From: Planctomycetota bacterium
GTDB taxonomy: Bacteria; Planctomycetota; PLA2; JAEUHO01
Direction: 5' to 3'
Length of the DNA stretch: 45,963 nucleotides
Assembly (NCBI GenBank): GCA_028281445.1
Contig: JANQJW010000054.1
Location: 1 to 45,963, forward strand
Below, in pieces: positions 16,087 to 25,244 of the stretch (position 1 is its first letter; every line of letters begins with the position of its first letter). The notes under the pieces are model-generated. The model searched no databases, was not told the origin of the DNA, and saw only the letters and a program-made list of their open reading frames with translations. Made by a program: the position numbers and the translations under genes.

Positions 16087-17376
16087 TCAGCGTTGCATCG
16101 CGTTGAAGCCCCAGAAGCGCGCCGCGCCATTGCGCACGAGCAAGCCGACGCGCGTGAAGGACACGCCGGGATCGACGCCGAACGCTGCGAGCGGTGCATA
16201 CAGGGCCATCTTCCCGCCGTCGGCCGCTGCGGCCGTGGCAGTGAGCTCCACCTCCCCGCGCCGCGTCCGCAGGCTGAGCCGGACGTTGGCCCCGGAGATC
16301 GTTGTCGTCTGGCTGGCAATCGGGTGCCATTGGTCTCCGTCCCTCCGGAGGATCGCCATCAGGCCGCGCCCGATGACGGCTGCCATCTCGGGGTGATCCT
16401 TGCCGGTCGCGAGACGTAGCCCCGCCTGGACGTCGTCGCCCTCGACCAGGTACAGCGTCACGTTGACGCGCCGACTCAGCCCGGGCCGCGCCCAGAGGAC
16501 CGCATCCCGCTTGCCCGAACGGCCGATGCTCAGCTCGTTGCGCTCGTCCCACGACCCGCCTTCGGCTTCCCACACCTGCAGATCACGCCAGTAGCTGCGG
16601 ACGACCTCGCTGACCTGCTCGTGTGCCTCACGGAAGACGACCTCGAAGCTGCGCGTTCCGCCGCCACGTACGAGCAAGGACCGCTCCCACGCGCGGAAGC
16701 GCTCGAACACCTGCTTGTTCTTGGTGCCGAGGAACGCGCCCACCAGGCACAGGCCGTCGGCGTAGTCGGCCTTGCGCACGCCGATGGCGACACCCCAGGG
16801 CGAGTAGCTCGCGTCGGCGATGCGTTCGAACACCTGGCTGCGCGTCCCACCCCGCGCGACCGCATCCAGCGTCCCGAAACGCACGTCGAGTCCGACGCGT
16901 CGGTGCCACCCGAACCACTCGGCGAGCCCTTCGCGGTACCAGAACGCGCCCTTGCCCCGGCGCGCGGGGCTCTGGCACTTGTCGTGGAACTGGTGAACGA
17001 GCTCGTGGATCACGAGCCGGCGGGTGTGGAAGGCGTCGGTCTGCAGCCAGACCCGGCTGATGCCGTTCTGCCAGTCCGTGAACCCGCCCAGGCGCGCATG
17101 CTTCGGGTCCTTGTGGCCGGCCGCGCGCATGCCCTCGATGAAGGACCGGCGATCCGGGTAGAGCACGAGTTGCAGGGGAAGCTCGCGCTTGCGGGGCTCC
17201 TTCTCGAAGTGCGTCTTGAGACGCGGGTACAGGGCGCGAGCGAGCTCGGCAGCGGTCTCGACCCACTCCTCGGGGACGTTGCCACGGATGCGGATGTGCT
17301 CGTCCTCGTAGACGTGCTCGGCGCGTGCGACGCCGGCAGTGCCCAGCAGCAGGACGGGGATCCAGAGGAAACGCAC
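16087..17376 (-). CDS. Secreted peptidase-MA-like metallopeptidase, copy 1
   Basis: A 429-residue paralogue of the gene at 14753. The GTG start at 17376 gives VRFLWIPVLLLGTAGVARA as signal peptide, then AEHVYEDEHIRI. The motif HELVHQFHDK supplies HExxH and EGLAEWFGWH the likely third ligand. A C-terminal jelly-roll domain ends GAARFWGFNAMQR. The middle retains FTDWQNGISRVWLQTDAFHT and WYREGLAEWFGW, very close to copy 2. Just before both starts the sequence GGTATCCTC is conserved. The upstream region is shared head-to-head with the acyl-CoA synthetase gene, with 52 bases between starts. An in-frame 34-residue N-terminal extension lacks a signal and is rejected. Confidence 0.8.
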   Translation of the reverse strand: MRFLWIPVLLLGTAGVARAEHVYEDEHIRIRGNVPEEWVETAAELARALYPRLKTHFEKEPRKRELPLQLVLYPDRRSFIEGMRAAGHKDPKHARLGGFTDWQNGISRVWLQTDAFHTRRLVIHELVHQFHDKCQSPARRGKGAFWYREGLAEWFGWHRRVGLDVRFGTLDAVARGGTRSQVFERIADASYSPWGVAIGVRKADYADGLCLVGAFLGTKNKQVFERFRAWERSLLVRGGGTRSFEVVFREAHEQVSEVVRSYWRDLQVWEAEGGSWDERNELSIGRSGKRDAVLWARPGLSRRVNVTLYLVEGDDVQAGLRLATGKDHPEMAAVIGRGLMAILRRDGDQWHPIASQTTTISGANVRLSLRTRRGEVELTATAAAADGGKMALYAPLAAFGVDPGVSFTRVGLLVRNGAARFWGFNAMQR

Positions 17377-17428
17377 GCCGCGAGGATACCGGGTCGCGCG
17401 CACAGCGCGTTTCCGGTTCAATCGCCGC

Positions 17429-19366
17429 ATGAGTGAGGTCGTCTGGGCTCCCACCGAGGAGATGGTCGCGCGCGCCAATGTGACGCGTCTGATGAAGAAG
17501 GCCGGCGTGGACGGCTACGAGGCGCTGCACGCCTGGTCCGTTGCCAACATCGGCCGCTTCTGGGATACCGCGCTCGAGGACCTCGGCGTCGCCTGGTACG
17601 AGCCCTACGCCCGGGTCTACGACGACAGCGCCGGCTTCCCCTGGACGAAGTGGTTCGTCGGCGGCAAGACGAACATCATCCTCAACTGCCTGGACCGCCA
17701 CGTGGAAGGTGGGCGGTCGGATCAGGAAGCTCTGGTCGGCGAGGGTGACGACGGGACGGTCGTCTCGCTCACCTACGCCGAGCTCAAGGACCAAGTCAAT
17801 CGCGCGGCCGGACTCCTGCGTGAGATCGGCGTCGAACCCGGGAACCGCGTCGGGATCTACATGCCCATGGTGCCCGAGGTCGTCGTAGCCCTCTTCGCGT
17901 GCTTCCAGGTCGGCGCGGTCGCGATTCCGGTGTTTTCGGCATTCGGGAGCGACGCGCTGGCGGTCCGGCTCAACGACGCGAAGGCCGTCGCGCTCTTCAC
18001 GGCGGACGGCGGGGACCGGCGCGGCAAGGTCGCGCCCGTCAAGCCGAACGCCGACGCCGCGGTGGCGCAGGTCCCGACGCTCCGCCACCAGATCGTGATC
18101 CGGCGCACGGAGGAGGAGGTGCCGTGGCAGGAAGGCCGGGATCTCTGGTGGCACGAGCACATCGCGAGCCGGGAGCCGGACTCGCGCACCGAGGTGCTCG
18201 ACGCCGAAGCGCCTGCGATGATCCTCTACACGTCCGGCACGACGGGAAAGCCCAAGGGCACCGTGCACACGCACGCGGGCTGCCTGGCGACGATGAACAA
18301 GGAGCTCGGCTACGCGTTCGACGTGAAGCCCGAAGACCGCTTCTTCTGGCTCACCGACATCGGCTGGATGATGGGCCCGTGGGAGATGATCGGCGTGACG
18401 TCGCTCGGCGCCACGCTGCTCGTGTTCGAGGGCGCGCCGAACTGGCCCCAGCCCGACCGCCTGTTCGACATCGTCGAACGCCACCGCGTGACACATCTCG
18501 GTGTCGCACCGACGGCCATCCGCTTGCTGCGACGCGCCGGCGACGAGCTGGCAGCCGGACGCGACCTCTCCTCGCTCCGCATCATCGGCTCCACGGGCGA
18601 GCCGTGGGACCCCGAGTCGTGGCTGTGGTGCTTCGAACATGTCGGGGGCAGGCGCTGCCCGATCGTCAACATCAGCGGCGGCACGGAGCTCGTCGGGTGT
18701 CACCTCTCGCCGCTGCCCATCACGCGGCTCAAGCCCTGCACGCTGCGCGGGCCGGGGCTGGGAATGGACGTCGATGTCTTCGATGACGAAGGCAACTCGA
18801 TCCGCGGCGGCATCGGCCACCTCGTGCTCAAGCAGCCCGCGCCGAGCCTGACCAAGAGCTTCCTCGGCGACGACGATCGCTACCTCGCGACCTACTTCGA
18901 ACGCTTCGGCGCCGACGTCTGGTACCACGGCGACTGGGCGTACGTGGACGAGGACGGCTTCTGGTTCCTGCATGGCCGCAGCGACGACACGATCAACGTG
19001 GCGGGGAAACGCGTAGGCCCTGCGGAGGTCGAGGCGGCGGTGGTCGAGCACGCTGCCGCGAGCGAGGCTGCTGCGGTCGGTGTACCCGACGAGCTCAAGG
19101 GCGAGGACGTCGTCGTGTTCGTCGTGTTGAAGCCGGACGTGCCGGAGTCCGAGGAGCTGCGCGCGGCGCTCTCCGACAGCGTGGTTTCACACCTCGGCAA
19201 GACGCTGCGCCCGAAGGCAATCCGCTTCGTCGACATGCTGCCCAAGACGCGCAGCGCGAAGATCGTGCGCGGAGTGATCAAGCGACGTTGGCTGGAGAAA
19301 CCGGTTGGTGACCTCGCCAGCGTCGAAAACCCCGAGGCCGTGGACGCGATTGCGCAAAGTAGATAG
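17429..19366 (+). CDS. Acetyl-CoA synthetase-like AMP-forming acyl-CoA ligase
   Basis: Activates a short-chain carboxylate to its CoA thioester through an acyl-adenylate. At 645 residues it belongs to the acetyl/propionyl-CoA synthetase superfamily. The N-terminal TKWFVGGKTNIILNCLDRH matches ACS-type enzymes. The ATP loop is YTSGTTGKPKG near residue 266, followed by adenylation motifs GTTGKPKGTVHTHAG and YHGDWAYVDEDGFWFLHGRSD. The catalytic lysine region KTRSAKIVRG is near residue 610, whereas Acs proteins usually have KTRSGKIMRR. The acyl-pocket region reads WMMGPWEMIG, unlike the DVGWVTGH of true Acs, so acetate may not be the substrate. Nearby acyl-CoA genes suggest propionate or a branched acid. 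ATG 17429 is preceded by no strong ribosome site. Confidence 0.85.
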   Translation: MSEVVWAPTEEMVARANVTRLMKKAGVDGYEALHAWSVANIGRFWDTALEDLGVAWYEPYARVYDDSAGFPWTKWFVGGKTNIILNCLDRHVEGGRSDQEALVGEGDDGTVVSLTYAELKDQVNRAAGLLREIGVEPGNRVGIYMPMVPEVVVALFACFQVGAVAIPVFSAFGSDALAVRLNDAKAVALFTADGGDRRGKVAPVKPNADAAVAQVPTLRHQIVIRRTEEEVPWQEGRDLWWHEHIASREPDSRTEVLDAEAPAMILYTSGTTGKPKGTVHTHAGCLATMNKELGYAFDVKPEDRFFWLTDIGWMMGPWEMIGVTSLGATLLVFEGAPNWPQPDRLFDIVERHRVTHLGVAPTAIRLLRRAGDELAAGRDLSSLRIIGSTGEPWDPESWLWCFEHVGGRRCPIVNISGGTELVGCHLSPLPITRLKPCTLRGPGLGMDVDVFDDEGNSIRGGIGHLVLKQPAPSLTKSFLGDDDRYLATYFERFGADVWYHGDWAYVDEDGFWFLHGRSDDTINVAGKRVGPAEVEAAVVEHAAASEAAAVGVPDELKGEDVVVFVVLKPDVPESEELRAALSDSVVSHLGKTLRPKAIRFVDMLPKTRSAKIVRGVIKRRWLEKPVGDLASVENPEAVDAIAQSR

Positions 19367-19416
19367 CCGCGTCGTTTTTCTGCGGCCGGTACCCGCGCGG
19401 GGGCCATGATCCGCGC

Positions 19417-19929
19417 GTGGCCATCGAAGTCCTCATCCCGACCACCCGCACGCTCGGCGGCGCGACACGTGCCGTCGCCGAACAGCTTCTGGGCCCGGGC
19501 TTCCTCAACATCGACGCGCCCGAGGGCGAGTCGATCGAGGTGGAGCTCACGAACGTCGAGATGGAGGAGTGGGGCAAGTTCGTGCCGGACGAGACGACGC
19601 CCGCAGACCTCGGTGACGAGATCAAGGGCAACAAGGAGATCCTGCGCGTCCGGATCCCGCTTCGCATCGGGCACTTCCTGCTCTTCCCGGGCTTCGTCGT
19701 GCTCTGCCGCCCTGATGACTACGAAGAGTTCACGACCGATCCGCGCGCGCGCCAGATCATCGGCCGCGAATCGCTCGAGTTGGCGAACGCGTTCACGGCG
19801 CCGGAGATCCTGATTGCCGGCGACGCGGCAACCGACTTCCTGGGCACCGAGGCGACCGACTGGGAGGGCCTCAAGCAGGTGCTCGAGGAAGAAGAGATCG
19901 CGCACGAGCTGATCGTGATTCCGCGGTAG
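19417..19929 (+). CDS. Conserved-looking hypothetical protein, 170 aa
   Basis: No family recognised. The protein is acidic and soluble, with no signal peptide or membrane helix. It begins GTG (19417), reading MAIEVLIPTTRTLGGATRAV; the frame carries no better start. Features include a beta-rich middle (SIEVELTNVEMEEWGKFVPD, RVRIPLRIGHFLLFPGFVVL) and a helical C-terminus rich in Glu (LKQVLEEEEIAHELIVIPR). Codon use fits the neighbours and the frame is intact over 170 codons, so it is probably real. It lies 50 bases after the acyl-CoA ligase on the same strand and may be cotranscribed with it. No function proposed. Confidence 0.65.
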   Translation: MAIEVLIPTTRTLGGATRAVAEQLLGPGFLNIDAPEGESIEVELTNVEMEEWGKFVPDETTPADLGDEIKGNKEILRVRIPLRIGHFLLFPGFVVLCRPDDYEEFTTDPRARQIIGRESLELANAFTAPEILIAGDAATDFLGTEATDWEGLKQVLEEEEIAHELIVIPR

Positions 19930-20106
19930 GGGCGACCCTTGTGGTCGCCCCATCAGGGATTCCAACGCACAGGGCCCGCCCTGTCCGGGCGCCCCTTGTG
20001 GGCGCCCTGCAGGTTGCCGCCGCGGGCGGCCACAAGGGCCGCCCCTACAGGGACCGCCGAGACGCGATGAACGCGTCCTGGGGCGACCACAAGGGTCGCC
20101 CCTACA
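19929..20106. repeat. Cluster of four CTTGT/ACAAG-loop hairpin repeats
   Basis: Four short hairpins fill the gap between two convergent stops. Copies 1 and 2 are read reversed: GGGGCGACC-CTTGT-GGTCGCCCC (19929-19951) and GGGCGCCC-CTTGT-GGGCGCCC (19987-20007). Copies 3 and 4 are forward: GGGCGGCC-ACAAG-GGCCGCCC then CTACAG (20024-20044), and GGGGCGACC-ACAAG-GGTCGCCCC then TACA (20080-20102). Each stem is perfectly paired but different, so pairing, not sequence, is conserved. The first repeat begins at the last base of the stop codon of the hypothetical gene. Confidence 0.82.
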
Positions 20107-20135
20107 TCGCGGCGACGGCCGGCGATCGCGCCCCG

Positions 20136-21338
20136 TTACCCCCCCTGCGCCTGGACGGCCATCCGAAAGAGCGCCATCGCAGTGTTGCGCGCGTTCGTCC
20201 GCTCCTGCTTGGTGACCACGCCGTCCTCGAGGATCTTCCCCAGATAGTTGTGGAAGTTGGTCACCATCATCTTCGCGACAGGCGGGACGCCGCGCATCTT
20301 CGGCACCTGCTCCTTCGCGACGCCGATGACGTGCCGTAGGTGTTCGATCTCCTGCACCGTCGGCTCGGGCTCGTCGCGCCAGGCAGGTCGCTCCTTGGCG
20401 TTGAGCACGGTCGGGAGCCAGGCGTGCATCCACTGCGCGCGCGCGTGCAGGTGCTCCCAGGCGATACGCCCGATGACATCACCCGGCTGGTGGTAGTCCG
20501 TACAGGCGCCGCCCGTGATGAGCATGGCGGGGATCTTCTTCTCGTGAAACGGCACGTAGTCGGATCGACCGGGCTGCAGGTCCACCCCGATGACGTACTT
20601 CTTGCCGTTCGCGGGCTCCGGCGCCTTGCTCGCGAGCGCGTGGAGCCCGGCGCTGAATTCGGCGCCCATGAGGAACAGGCTGCCCGGCAGCATGTCGGCG
20701 AGGGACCGGCCCAGCATGTCCATCGTGATGTGCGCCGCGCACTTCTCGAGCGGCAGCGGCGGCTTCTCGACCCACTCGTAGCTGCCCTTGAGGCCCTGCT
20801 CCTCGAGATCGAAGGCGACGAAGACGAGCGACCGGTCGAACCCGCCGGTCGTGCCGAAGCAGCGTGCCAGTTCGAGCAACGCGGCGACGCCCGTCGCGTT
20901 GTCGTCGGCGCCCGCGTAGGTCCACGTGAGCTTCAGCTCCTGTCCCTCGGCCGTCTTCTGCACCTGGGTCTTCGTGCCGAGGTGGTCGTAGTGCGCGGAC
21001 AGGATCACGTACTCCGCGTCCGGTCCCTTCTTGGAAGGCAGCCAAGCCGCGACGTTACGCAGTGCCGGCTCCTTGACGCCGGGCGTGTCGACGAACATCG
21101 ATTCCTGCTTCGGCAGCAGCTTCAGGCCGGCCTTCTCGAAGTGCTCGGCGATGTGCGCTGCCGCCTTCTCGCGTGAGGGCCAGTCGCGCCGTCCCTTCAT
21201 CGCCGGGTCGGCGAGGAACTCGACATGGCGCTTGAGTGCCGCGGCGTCGATACCGGACGCGGTCGTGGGCGCGTCCTTGGCCCACGCGGACACCCCCGCC
21301 AGCGACAGCAGGCAGGCGAGAACCGCGACGCGGCGCAT
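20136..21338 (-). CDS. Secreted M28-family zinc aminopeptidase
   Basis: A 400-residue exported aminopeptidase that trims peptides in the periplasm or outside the cell. The signal peptide (MRRVAVLACLLSLAGVSAWA) ends near residue 20. The M28 di-zinc site is complete: LSAHYDHLG, AGADDNATGVAALLELA, FDLEEQGLKGS (catalytic Glu plus ligand), MDMLG and TDYHQPGD. A short C-terminal helical tail follows. ATG 21338 is three bases after the acyl-CoA dehydrogenase stop, so it is the last gene of the acyl-CoA operon although functionally unrelated. It converges with the hypothetical gene at 19417 across four hairpin repeats. Confidence 0.92.
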   Translation of the reverse strand: MRRVAVLACLLSLAGVSAWAKDAPTTASGIDAAALKRHVEFLADPAMKGRRDWPSREKAAAHIAEHFEKAGLKLLPKQESMFVDTPGVKEPALRNVAAWLPSKKGPDAEYVILSAHYDHLGTKTQVQKTAEGQELKLTWTYAGADDNATGVAALLELARCFGTTGGFDRSLVFVAFDLEEQGLKGSYEWVEKPPLPLEKCAAHITMDMLGRSLADMLPGSLFLMGAEFSAGLHALASKAPEPANGKKYVIGVDLQPGRSDYVPFHEKKIPAMLITGGACTDYHQPGDVIGRIAWEHLHARAQWMHAWLPTVLNAKERPAWRDEPEPTVQEIEHLRHVIGVAKEQVPKMRGVPPVAKMMVTNFHNYLGKILEDGVVTKQERTNARNTAMALFRMAVQAQGG

Positions 21339-21341
21339 CGA

Positions 21342-22532
21342 CTAGCTGTCGTTGCCGTTGTCGCGATCGAGGCGCCGCGCGATGATCAGGCGCTGGATCT
21401 CGCTCGTGCCCTCGCCGATCTCGCACAGCTTGGCATCGCGCATGATGCGCTCGACCGGGTACTCGCGCGTGTAGCCGACGCCGCCCATCACCTGGATGGC
21501 GTTGTGCGCGGCGCGCATGGCGACCTCGGAGGCGAAGAGCTTGCAGTACGAGCCGTGGATCGCGTGCTCGAGGCCGTTGTCCTTGCGCCACGCGGCCTCG
21601 TGGACCAGGTTGCGCGCCGCGTGGATCTCCATCGCCATGTCGGCGAGGCGATGCCCGACGGGCTGCATGTCGATGAGGCGCTTGCCGAACTGCTTGCGCT
21701 GTTGGACGTAGGGCAACGCGGCGTCGAGTGCACCTTGCGCCAAGCCGACGGCCATGGCGCCGATCGAAATCCGGCCGGCTTCGAGTGTCTTCATGAAAGC
21801 CTTGAAGCCGCTGCCCTCCTCGCCGAGCTTGTTCTCGACCGGAATGCGGCAGTCGTTGAACACGATCTCGCGCGTGTCGGAGCCGCGCAGGCCGAGCTTG
21901 TCCTCGAGCACGCCGTACTCGAAGCCGGGCGTGCCCTTCTCGACGACGAAGGCGCTGATGTTCTTGGTGTCGCCGACCTCACCGCCGGTACGCGCCGTGA
22001 AGACGATCGTGCCGGCGTGCGTGCCGTTGGTGCAGTAGATCTTGGTGCCGTTGATGACCCACGCGTCGCCGTCAAGGCGCGCGGTCGTCTGGGTCATCTT
22101 GGCGTCGGACCCGGCGCCCGGCTCGGTCAGCGCGAAGGCACCGAGGATCTCGCCGGTGGCGAGCTGCGGCACCCAGCGGCGGCGCTGGGCCTCGGTTCCG
22201 AAGTGGAAGATGGGCCCCGTGCCAAGCGACGTGTGGGCGGCGACGGTGATGCCCGTCGTCCCGCAGACGCGCGACAGCTCCTCGACCGCGATGACGTAGG
22301 CGCGGTAGTCCATCCCGGCCCCGCCGAACTCCTCGGGCCACGGGATGCCCAGCAGCCCCAGCTCCGCGAGCTTCGGAATCGTCTCGGTGGGAAAGCGCTT
22401 CTCTTCGTCGAGCGCAGTGGCCAGCGGCGCGACCTCGGCAGTGGCGAAGTCGCGGACCATGGATTGGACCTCGATGTGGTCCTCGCTCAGGAAGGGGCTG
22501 GCCTCTTGCGTCATGGTCTCGGTGATGGTCAT
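21342..22532 (-). CDS. Acyl-CoA dehydrogenase (short or branched chain)
   Basis: FAD-dependent alpha,beta-oxidation of an acyl-CoA, passing electrons to ETF. The protein is 396 residues. The family motifs are [20 protein letters not shown] (flavin binding), [31 protein letters not shown] and [20 protein letters not shown]. The catalytic base is the Glu in [10 protein letters not shown], the short-chain position. ATG 22532 reads [14 protein letters not shown]. It follows the B12 mutase subunit and precedes the M28 peptidase. With the dehydrogenase at 23963 it brackets the methylmalonyl-CoA mutase genes. Substrate could be isobutyryl-, isovaleryl- or butyryl-CoA; the sequence alone does not decide. 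Confidence 0.93.
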   Translation of the reverse strand: MTITETMTQEASPFLSEDHIEVQSMVRDFATAEVAPLATALDEEKRFPTETIPKLAELGLLGIPWPEEFGGAGMDYRAYVIAVEELSRVCGTTGITVAAHTSLGTGPIFHFGTEAQRRRWVPQLATGEILGAFALTEPGAGSDAKMTQTTARLDGDAWVINGTKIYCTNGTHAGTIVFTARTGGEVGDTKNISAFVVEKGTPGFEYGVLEDKLGLRGSDTREIVFNDCRIPVENKLGEEGSGFKAFMKTLEAGRISIGAMAVGLAQGALDAALPYVQQRKQFGKRLIDMQPVGHRLADMAMEIHAARNLVHEAAWRKDNGLEHAIHGSYCKLFASEVAMRAAHNAIQVMGGVGYTREYPVERIMRDAKLCEIGEGTSEIQRLIIARRLDRDNGNDS

Positions 22533-22604
22533 TCGGCGGTTTTGGCTCCGGCGCGCAAGGTATCGGCGCCTGAAAGGTAGCGCCCACTAGGGTCAGGGCG
22601 TGGC

Positions 22605-23045
22605 TCAGGGAGAGGCGGTCGAATTCCCCCGCTCCCGACGAGCCGCGACCTCGGTCCGGATGTACTCGACCAGCTCGGCCAGTGGTGTCCCGGGGCCGAA
22701 CAGGCTGCCAACCCCCATTTCTTGAAGTTTCCGGGCGTCGTCGGCGGGAATGATACCACCGCCCGTGAGCAGGATCTGCTCGCCGCCGCGCGCCTTCAAC
22801 AACTCGATGATCTGGGGGAACAAGGTCATGTGTGCCCCGGAGTGGAGTGACACGCCGATGGCGTCGACGTCCTCCTGGAGCGCCGCGTCGACGATCATCT
22901 CGGGCGTCTGGCGCAGGCCAGTGTAGATGACCTCGAAGCCAGCGTCGCGGAGCGCTGCGGCCACGACCTTGGCGCCACGGTCGTGCCCGTCGAGCCCTGC
23001 CTTGGCGACCAGGATTCGGATCGGAAGCGAGGGAGCGTCGGTCAT
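22605..23045 (-). CDS. Methylmalonyl-CoA mutase B12-binding subunit
   Basis: A 146-residue cobalamin-binding subunit of an acyl-CoA mutase. The DxHxxG motif is [16 protein letters not shown], where His is the lower ligand to cobalt. The Rossmann-type core continues with [14 protein letters not shown] and [20 protein letters not shown]. Two-subunit mutases such as methylmalonyl-CoA or isobutyryl-CoA mutase use a partner of about 550 residues, which is absent here. The ATG at 23045 overlaps the meaB stop (TGATG), so the two are translationally coupled. The small-subunit call is firm; its partner and substrate are not. Confidence 0.92.
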   Translation of the reverse strand: MTDAPSLPIRILVAKAGLDGHDRGAKVVAAALRDAGFEVIYTGLRQTPEMIVDAALQEDVDAIGVSLHSGAHMTLFPQIIELLKARGGEQILLTGGGIIPADDARKLQEMGVGSLFGPGTPLAELVEYIRTEVAARRERGNSTASP

Positions 23046-23959
23046 CAGGCGTCTCCTTCGAGGAGGTCGCGCACGGCGGCCGCCGGCGTCGTGTCACCGG
23101 CTGCGACGGCCTCGGCGGCCCTCGCAAGGGCATCTTCGCGGGCGGCCCAGTAGCGATGCGCGCGAGCACGATCGACGGCGGCACGCAGACGCGCGTGCGC
23201 TCGCTCGAGCCGGCGCGCGCGCAGCGACTCCCCCTCTGCGTCGCCGACGCGGGCGTCCAGGAGCTGACGCAGCTCGTCGACCCCGGCGCCTGTCGTCGCG
23301 GTTGTCTCGAGAATCGGCGGCGCCGGCGCGTCGCGCAGCTCGGCCGCGCTCCGCAGCGCCGCCACCAACGCGTCGGCGCCCTCGCGGTCGGCCTGGTTGA
23401 CGACGAGGACGTCAGCCGCTTCGACGAGGCCTGCCTTCATCCCCTGGACGACGTCACCCGCGCCCGGCGCGAGGACGACAACCGTCGTGTCGGCAACACG
23501 ACAGATCTCGACCTCGCCCTGACCTACGCCCACGGTCTCGACGAGTACGGGATCGAAGCCGGCGGCATCGAGCAGGTCGGCCGCGTCGTAGATCGCGGCC
23601 GAGAGCCCGCCCAGCGCACCGCGGCTCGCCAGCGACCGGATGAACACGCCCTCGTCGCCGCTGTGCGTGAGCATGCGGACGCGATCGCCAAGAAGCGCGC
23701 CGCCCGTGAACGGGCTGCTCGGGTCGACCGCCAGCACCCCCACGGATCGGTCGTCCCCGCGCCACAGCGCCGTCAGAGCGGAGACGAGCGTCGACTTGCC
23801 GGCCCCCGGAGGTCCCGTGATGCCGATGCGGTGCGCGCGCGACGCGGTGCCGACGTCGGCCAGCAGCGCAGCGGCGGCAGGGTCCCCGTTCTCGACCAGC
23901 GTCAGACCGCGAGCCAGCGCACGACGATCGCCTTGCCGGATCTCTGCGGCCAACGTCAC
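23045..23959 (-). CDS. meaB: MeaB-type GTPase chaperone of the B12 mutase
   Basis: MeaB/ArgK-type P-loop GTPases load and protect cobalamin in acyl-CoA mutases. The 304-residue protein has Walker [19 protein letters not shown], Walker [16 protein letters not shown] and [20 protein letters not shown], all MeaB hallmarks. The usual guanine motif NKxD reads NQAD ([14 protein letters not shown]), so the Lys is replaced. GTG 23959 is the start, three bases after the stop of the upstream acyl-CoA dehydrogenase; its stop overlaps the mutase ATG. The adjacency to the B12 subunit makes the function secure. Confidence 0.93.
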   Translation of the reverse strand: MTLAAEIRQGDRRALARGLTLVENGDPAAAALLADVGTASRAHRIGITGPPGAGKSTLVSALTALWRGDDRSVGVLAVDPSSPFTGGALLGDRVRMLTHSGDEGVFIRSLASRGALGGLSAAIYDAADLLDAAGFDPVLVETVGVGQGEVEICRVADTTVVVLAPGAGDVVQGMKAGLVEAADVLVVNQADREGADALVAALRSAAELRDAPAPPILETTATTGAGVDELRQLLDARVGDAEGESLRARRLERAHARLRAAVDRARAHRYWAAREDALARAAEAVAAGDTTPAAAVRDLLEGDA

Positions 23960-23962
23960 GCG

Positions 23963-25105
23963 TTACTTCCTGAGGTAGGACCGCGCGATCACCAGGCGCT
24001 GGATCTCCGTGGTGCCCTCGTAGATCTCGGTGACGCGCGCGTCGCGGAAGTAGCGCTCAACGGGGAAGTCGCGCGTGTAGCCGGCGCCCCCGTGAATCTG
24101 CACGGCTTCCTTCGCGCAGTAGTTCGACGTCTGGGACGCCATGAGCTTGGCCATCGACGCCTCACGCCCGTGGGGCTGGTCCTTGTCCTTCAGGACCGCC
24201 GCGCGGAATGTAAGCAGGCGCGCCGCGTCGACGCGCATCGCCATCTCGGCGATCTTCTCCTGGATGGCCCCGAAGGCCGCGATGGGCTTGCCGAACTGCT
24301 CGCGCTCGCCTGCGTACTTCACGGAAGCCTCGAGGCACGCCTCGGCGATGCCGATCGCCTGGCTGGCGATGCCGATGCGGCCGGTATCAAGCAAGGAGAG
24401 CGCGATCGGGAAGCCGCGACCGACCTCGCCGAGCACGTTCTCGGCTGGCACGCGCACACCGTCGAGCTGCAACTCGACGGTCGACGACCCGCGCAGGCCC
24501 ATCTTGAGCTCCTTCTTGCCCGCCTTGTAGCCGTCCCAGCTCGTCTCGACGATGAACGCCGTCACGCCCTTGTTGCCGGCGTCCGGATCCGTGCGCGCGA
24601 AGACGATGACGACGTCGGCCTGGTCGCCGTGACTGATCCAGAGCTTGCTGCCGTCGAGGATCCAGTCGTCGCCGTCCTGCTCGGCCTTGCAGACAAGCGA
24701 GCCGGCATCGGACCCGCTGCCCGCCTCGGAGAGCGCGTAGGCACCGAGCAGCTCGCCCGTGGCGAGCCTGGGCAGGTACTTCTGTTTCTGCTCGTCGGTC
24801 CCGAAGCGGACGAGGCTCTCACACGTCAGGCTGTTGTGGACCGAGACCGTCGTGCCCGTACTGGCGCAGGCGTTGTTGACCTCGATGAGCACCAGGCTCG
24901 AGCCCAGCGCGCCCAGGTCGCTGCCGCCATATTCCTCGGGGACCGCCATGCCGAGGAAGCCCTGTTCAGCGCACAGGCGGATCTGCTCGGCAACGAACTC
25001 CTCGTTGGCATCGGAGATCGCCGCCCGCGGCGCCAGCTCGCTCTGCGCGAACTCGCGCGCGGCCTGCTCCAGCATCTGCATGTCTTCTGAGAGCTCGAAA
25101 TCCAT
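23963..25105 (-). CDS. Acyl-CoA dehydrogenase, first gene of mutase operon
   Basis: A 380-residue FAD acyl-CoA dehydrogenase, MDFELSEDMQMLEQAAREFA. Motifs are YALSEAGSGSDAGSL, GSKLWISHGDQADV, REQFGKPIAAFGAIQEKIAE and IHGGAGYTRDFPVERYFRDA; the catalytic Glu is in IYEGTTEIQR. It resembles butyryl-CoA and short-chain dehydrogenases. It leads an operon of five closely spaced minus-strand genes: this dehydrogenase, meaB, the B12 subunit, a second dehydrogenase and the M28 peptidase. The set points to oxidation of short or branched acyl-CoAs with propionyl-CoA disposal. The rhomboid gene is divergent 139 bases away. Confidence 0.93.
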   Translation of the reverse strand: MDFELSEDMQMLEQAAREFAQSELAPRAAISDANEEFVAEQIRLCAEQGFLGMAVPEEYGGSDLGALGSSLVLIEVNNACASTGTTVSVHNSLTCESLVRFGTDEQKQKYLPRLATGELLGAYALSEAGSGSDAGSLVCKAEQDGDDWILDGSKLWISHGDQADVVIVFARTDPDAGNKGVTAFIVETSWDGYKAGKKELKMGLRGSSTVELQLDGVRVPAENVLGEVGRGFPIALSLLDTGRIGIASQAIGIAEACLEASVKYAGEREQFGKPIAAFGAIQEKIAEMAMRVDAARLLTFRAAVLKDKDQPHGREASMAKLMASQTSNYCAKEAVQIHGGAGYTRDFPVERYFRDARVTEIYEGTTEIQRLVIARSYLRK

Positions 25106-25244
25106 TCAGGGCCTCCGGGGACGCCCCGAAAGGGTACGGCGCCAGGGCCCCTGCTCCCCCTCCCGCGCCGGGTGTCTGGCGATGAACCGCGTCTCCGGCC
25201 CGATTCGCGGCCCCTCCGCCGATGCCGTGGTATGGCTGATCCGG

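Noticed and set aside
16628..19051. Long open frame on the minus strand across the acyl-CoA ligase
   Set aside because: It lies antisense to a gene with full catalytic motifs and has no recognisable domains; high GC creates such shadows.
19929..20106. CRISPR-like spaced repeats
   Set aside because: Units differ in stem sequence, orientation and spacing, and no cas genes are present; they are hairpin repeats.
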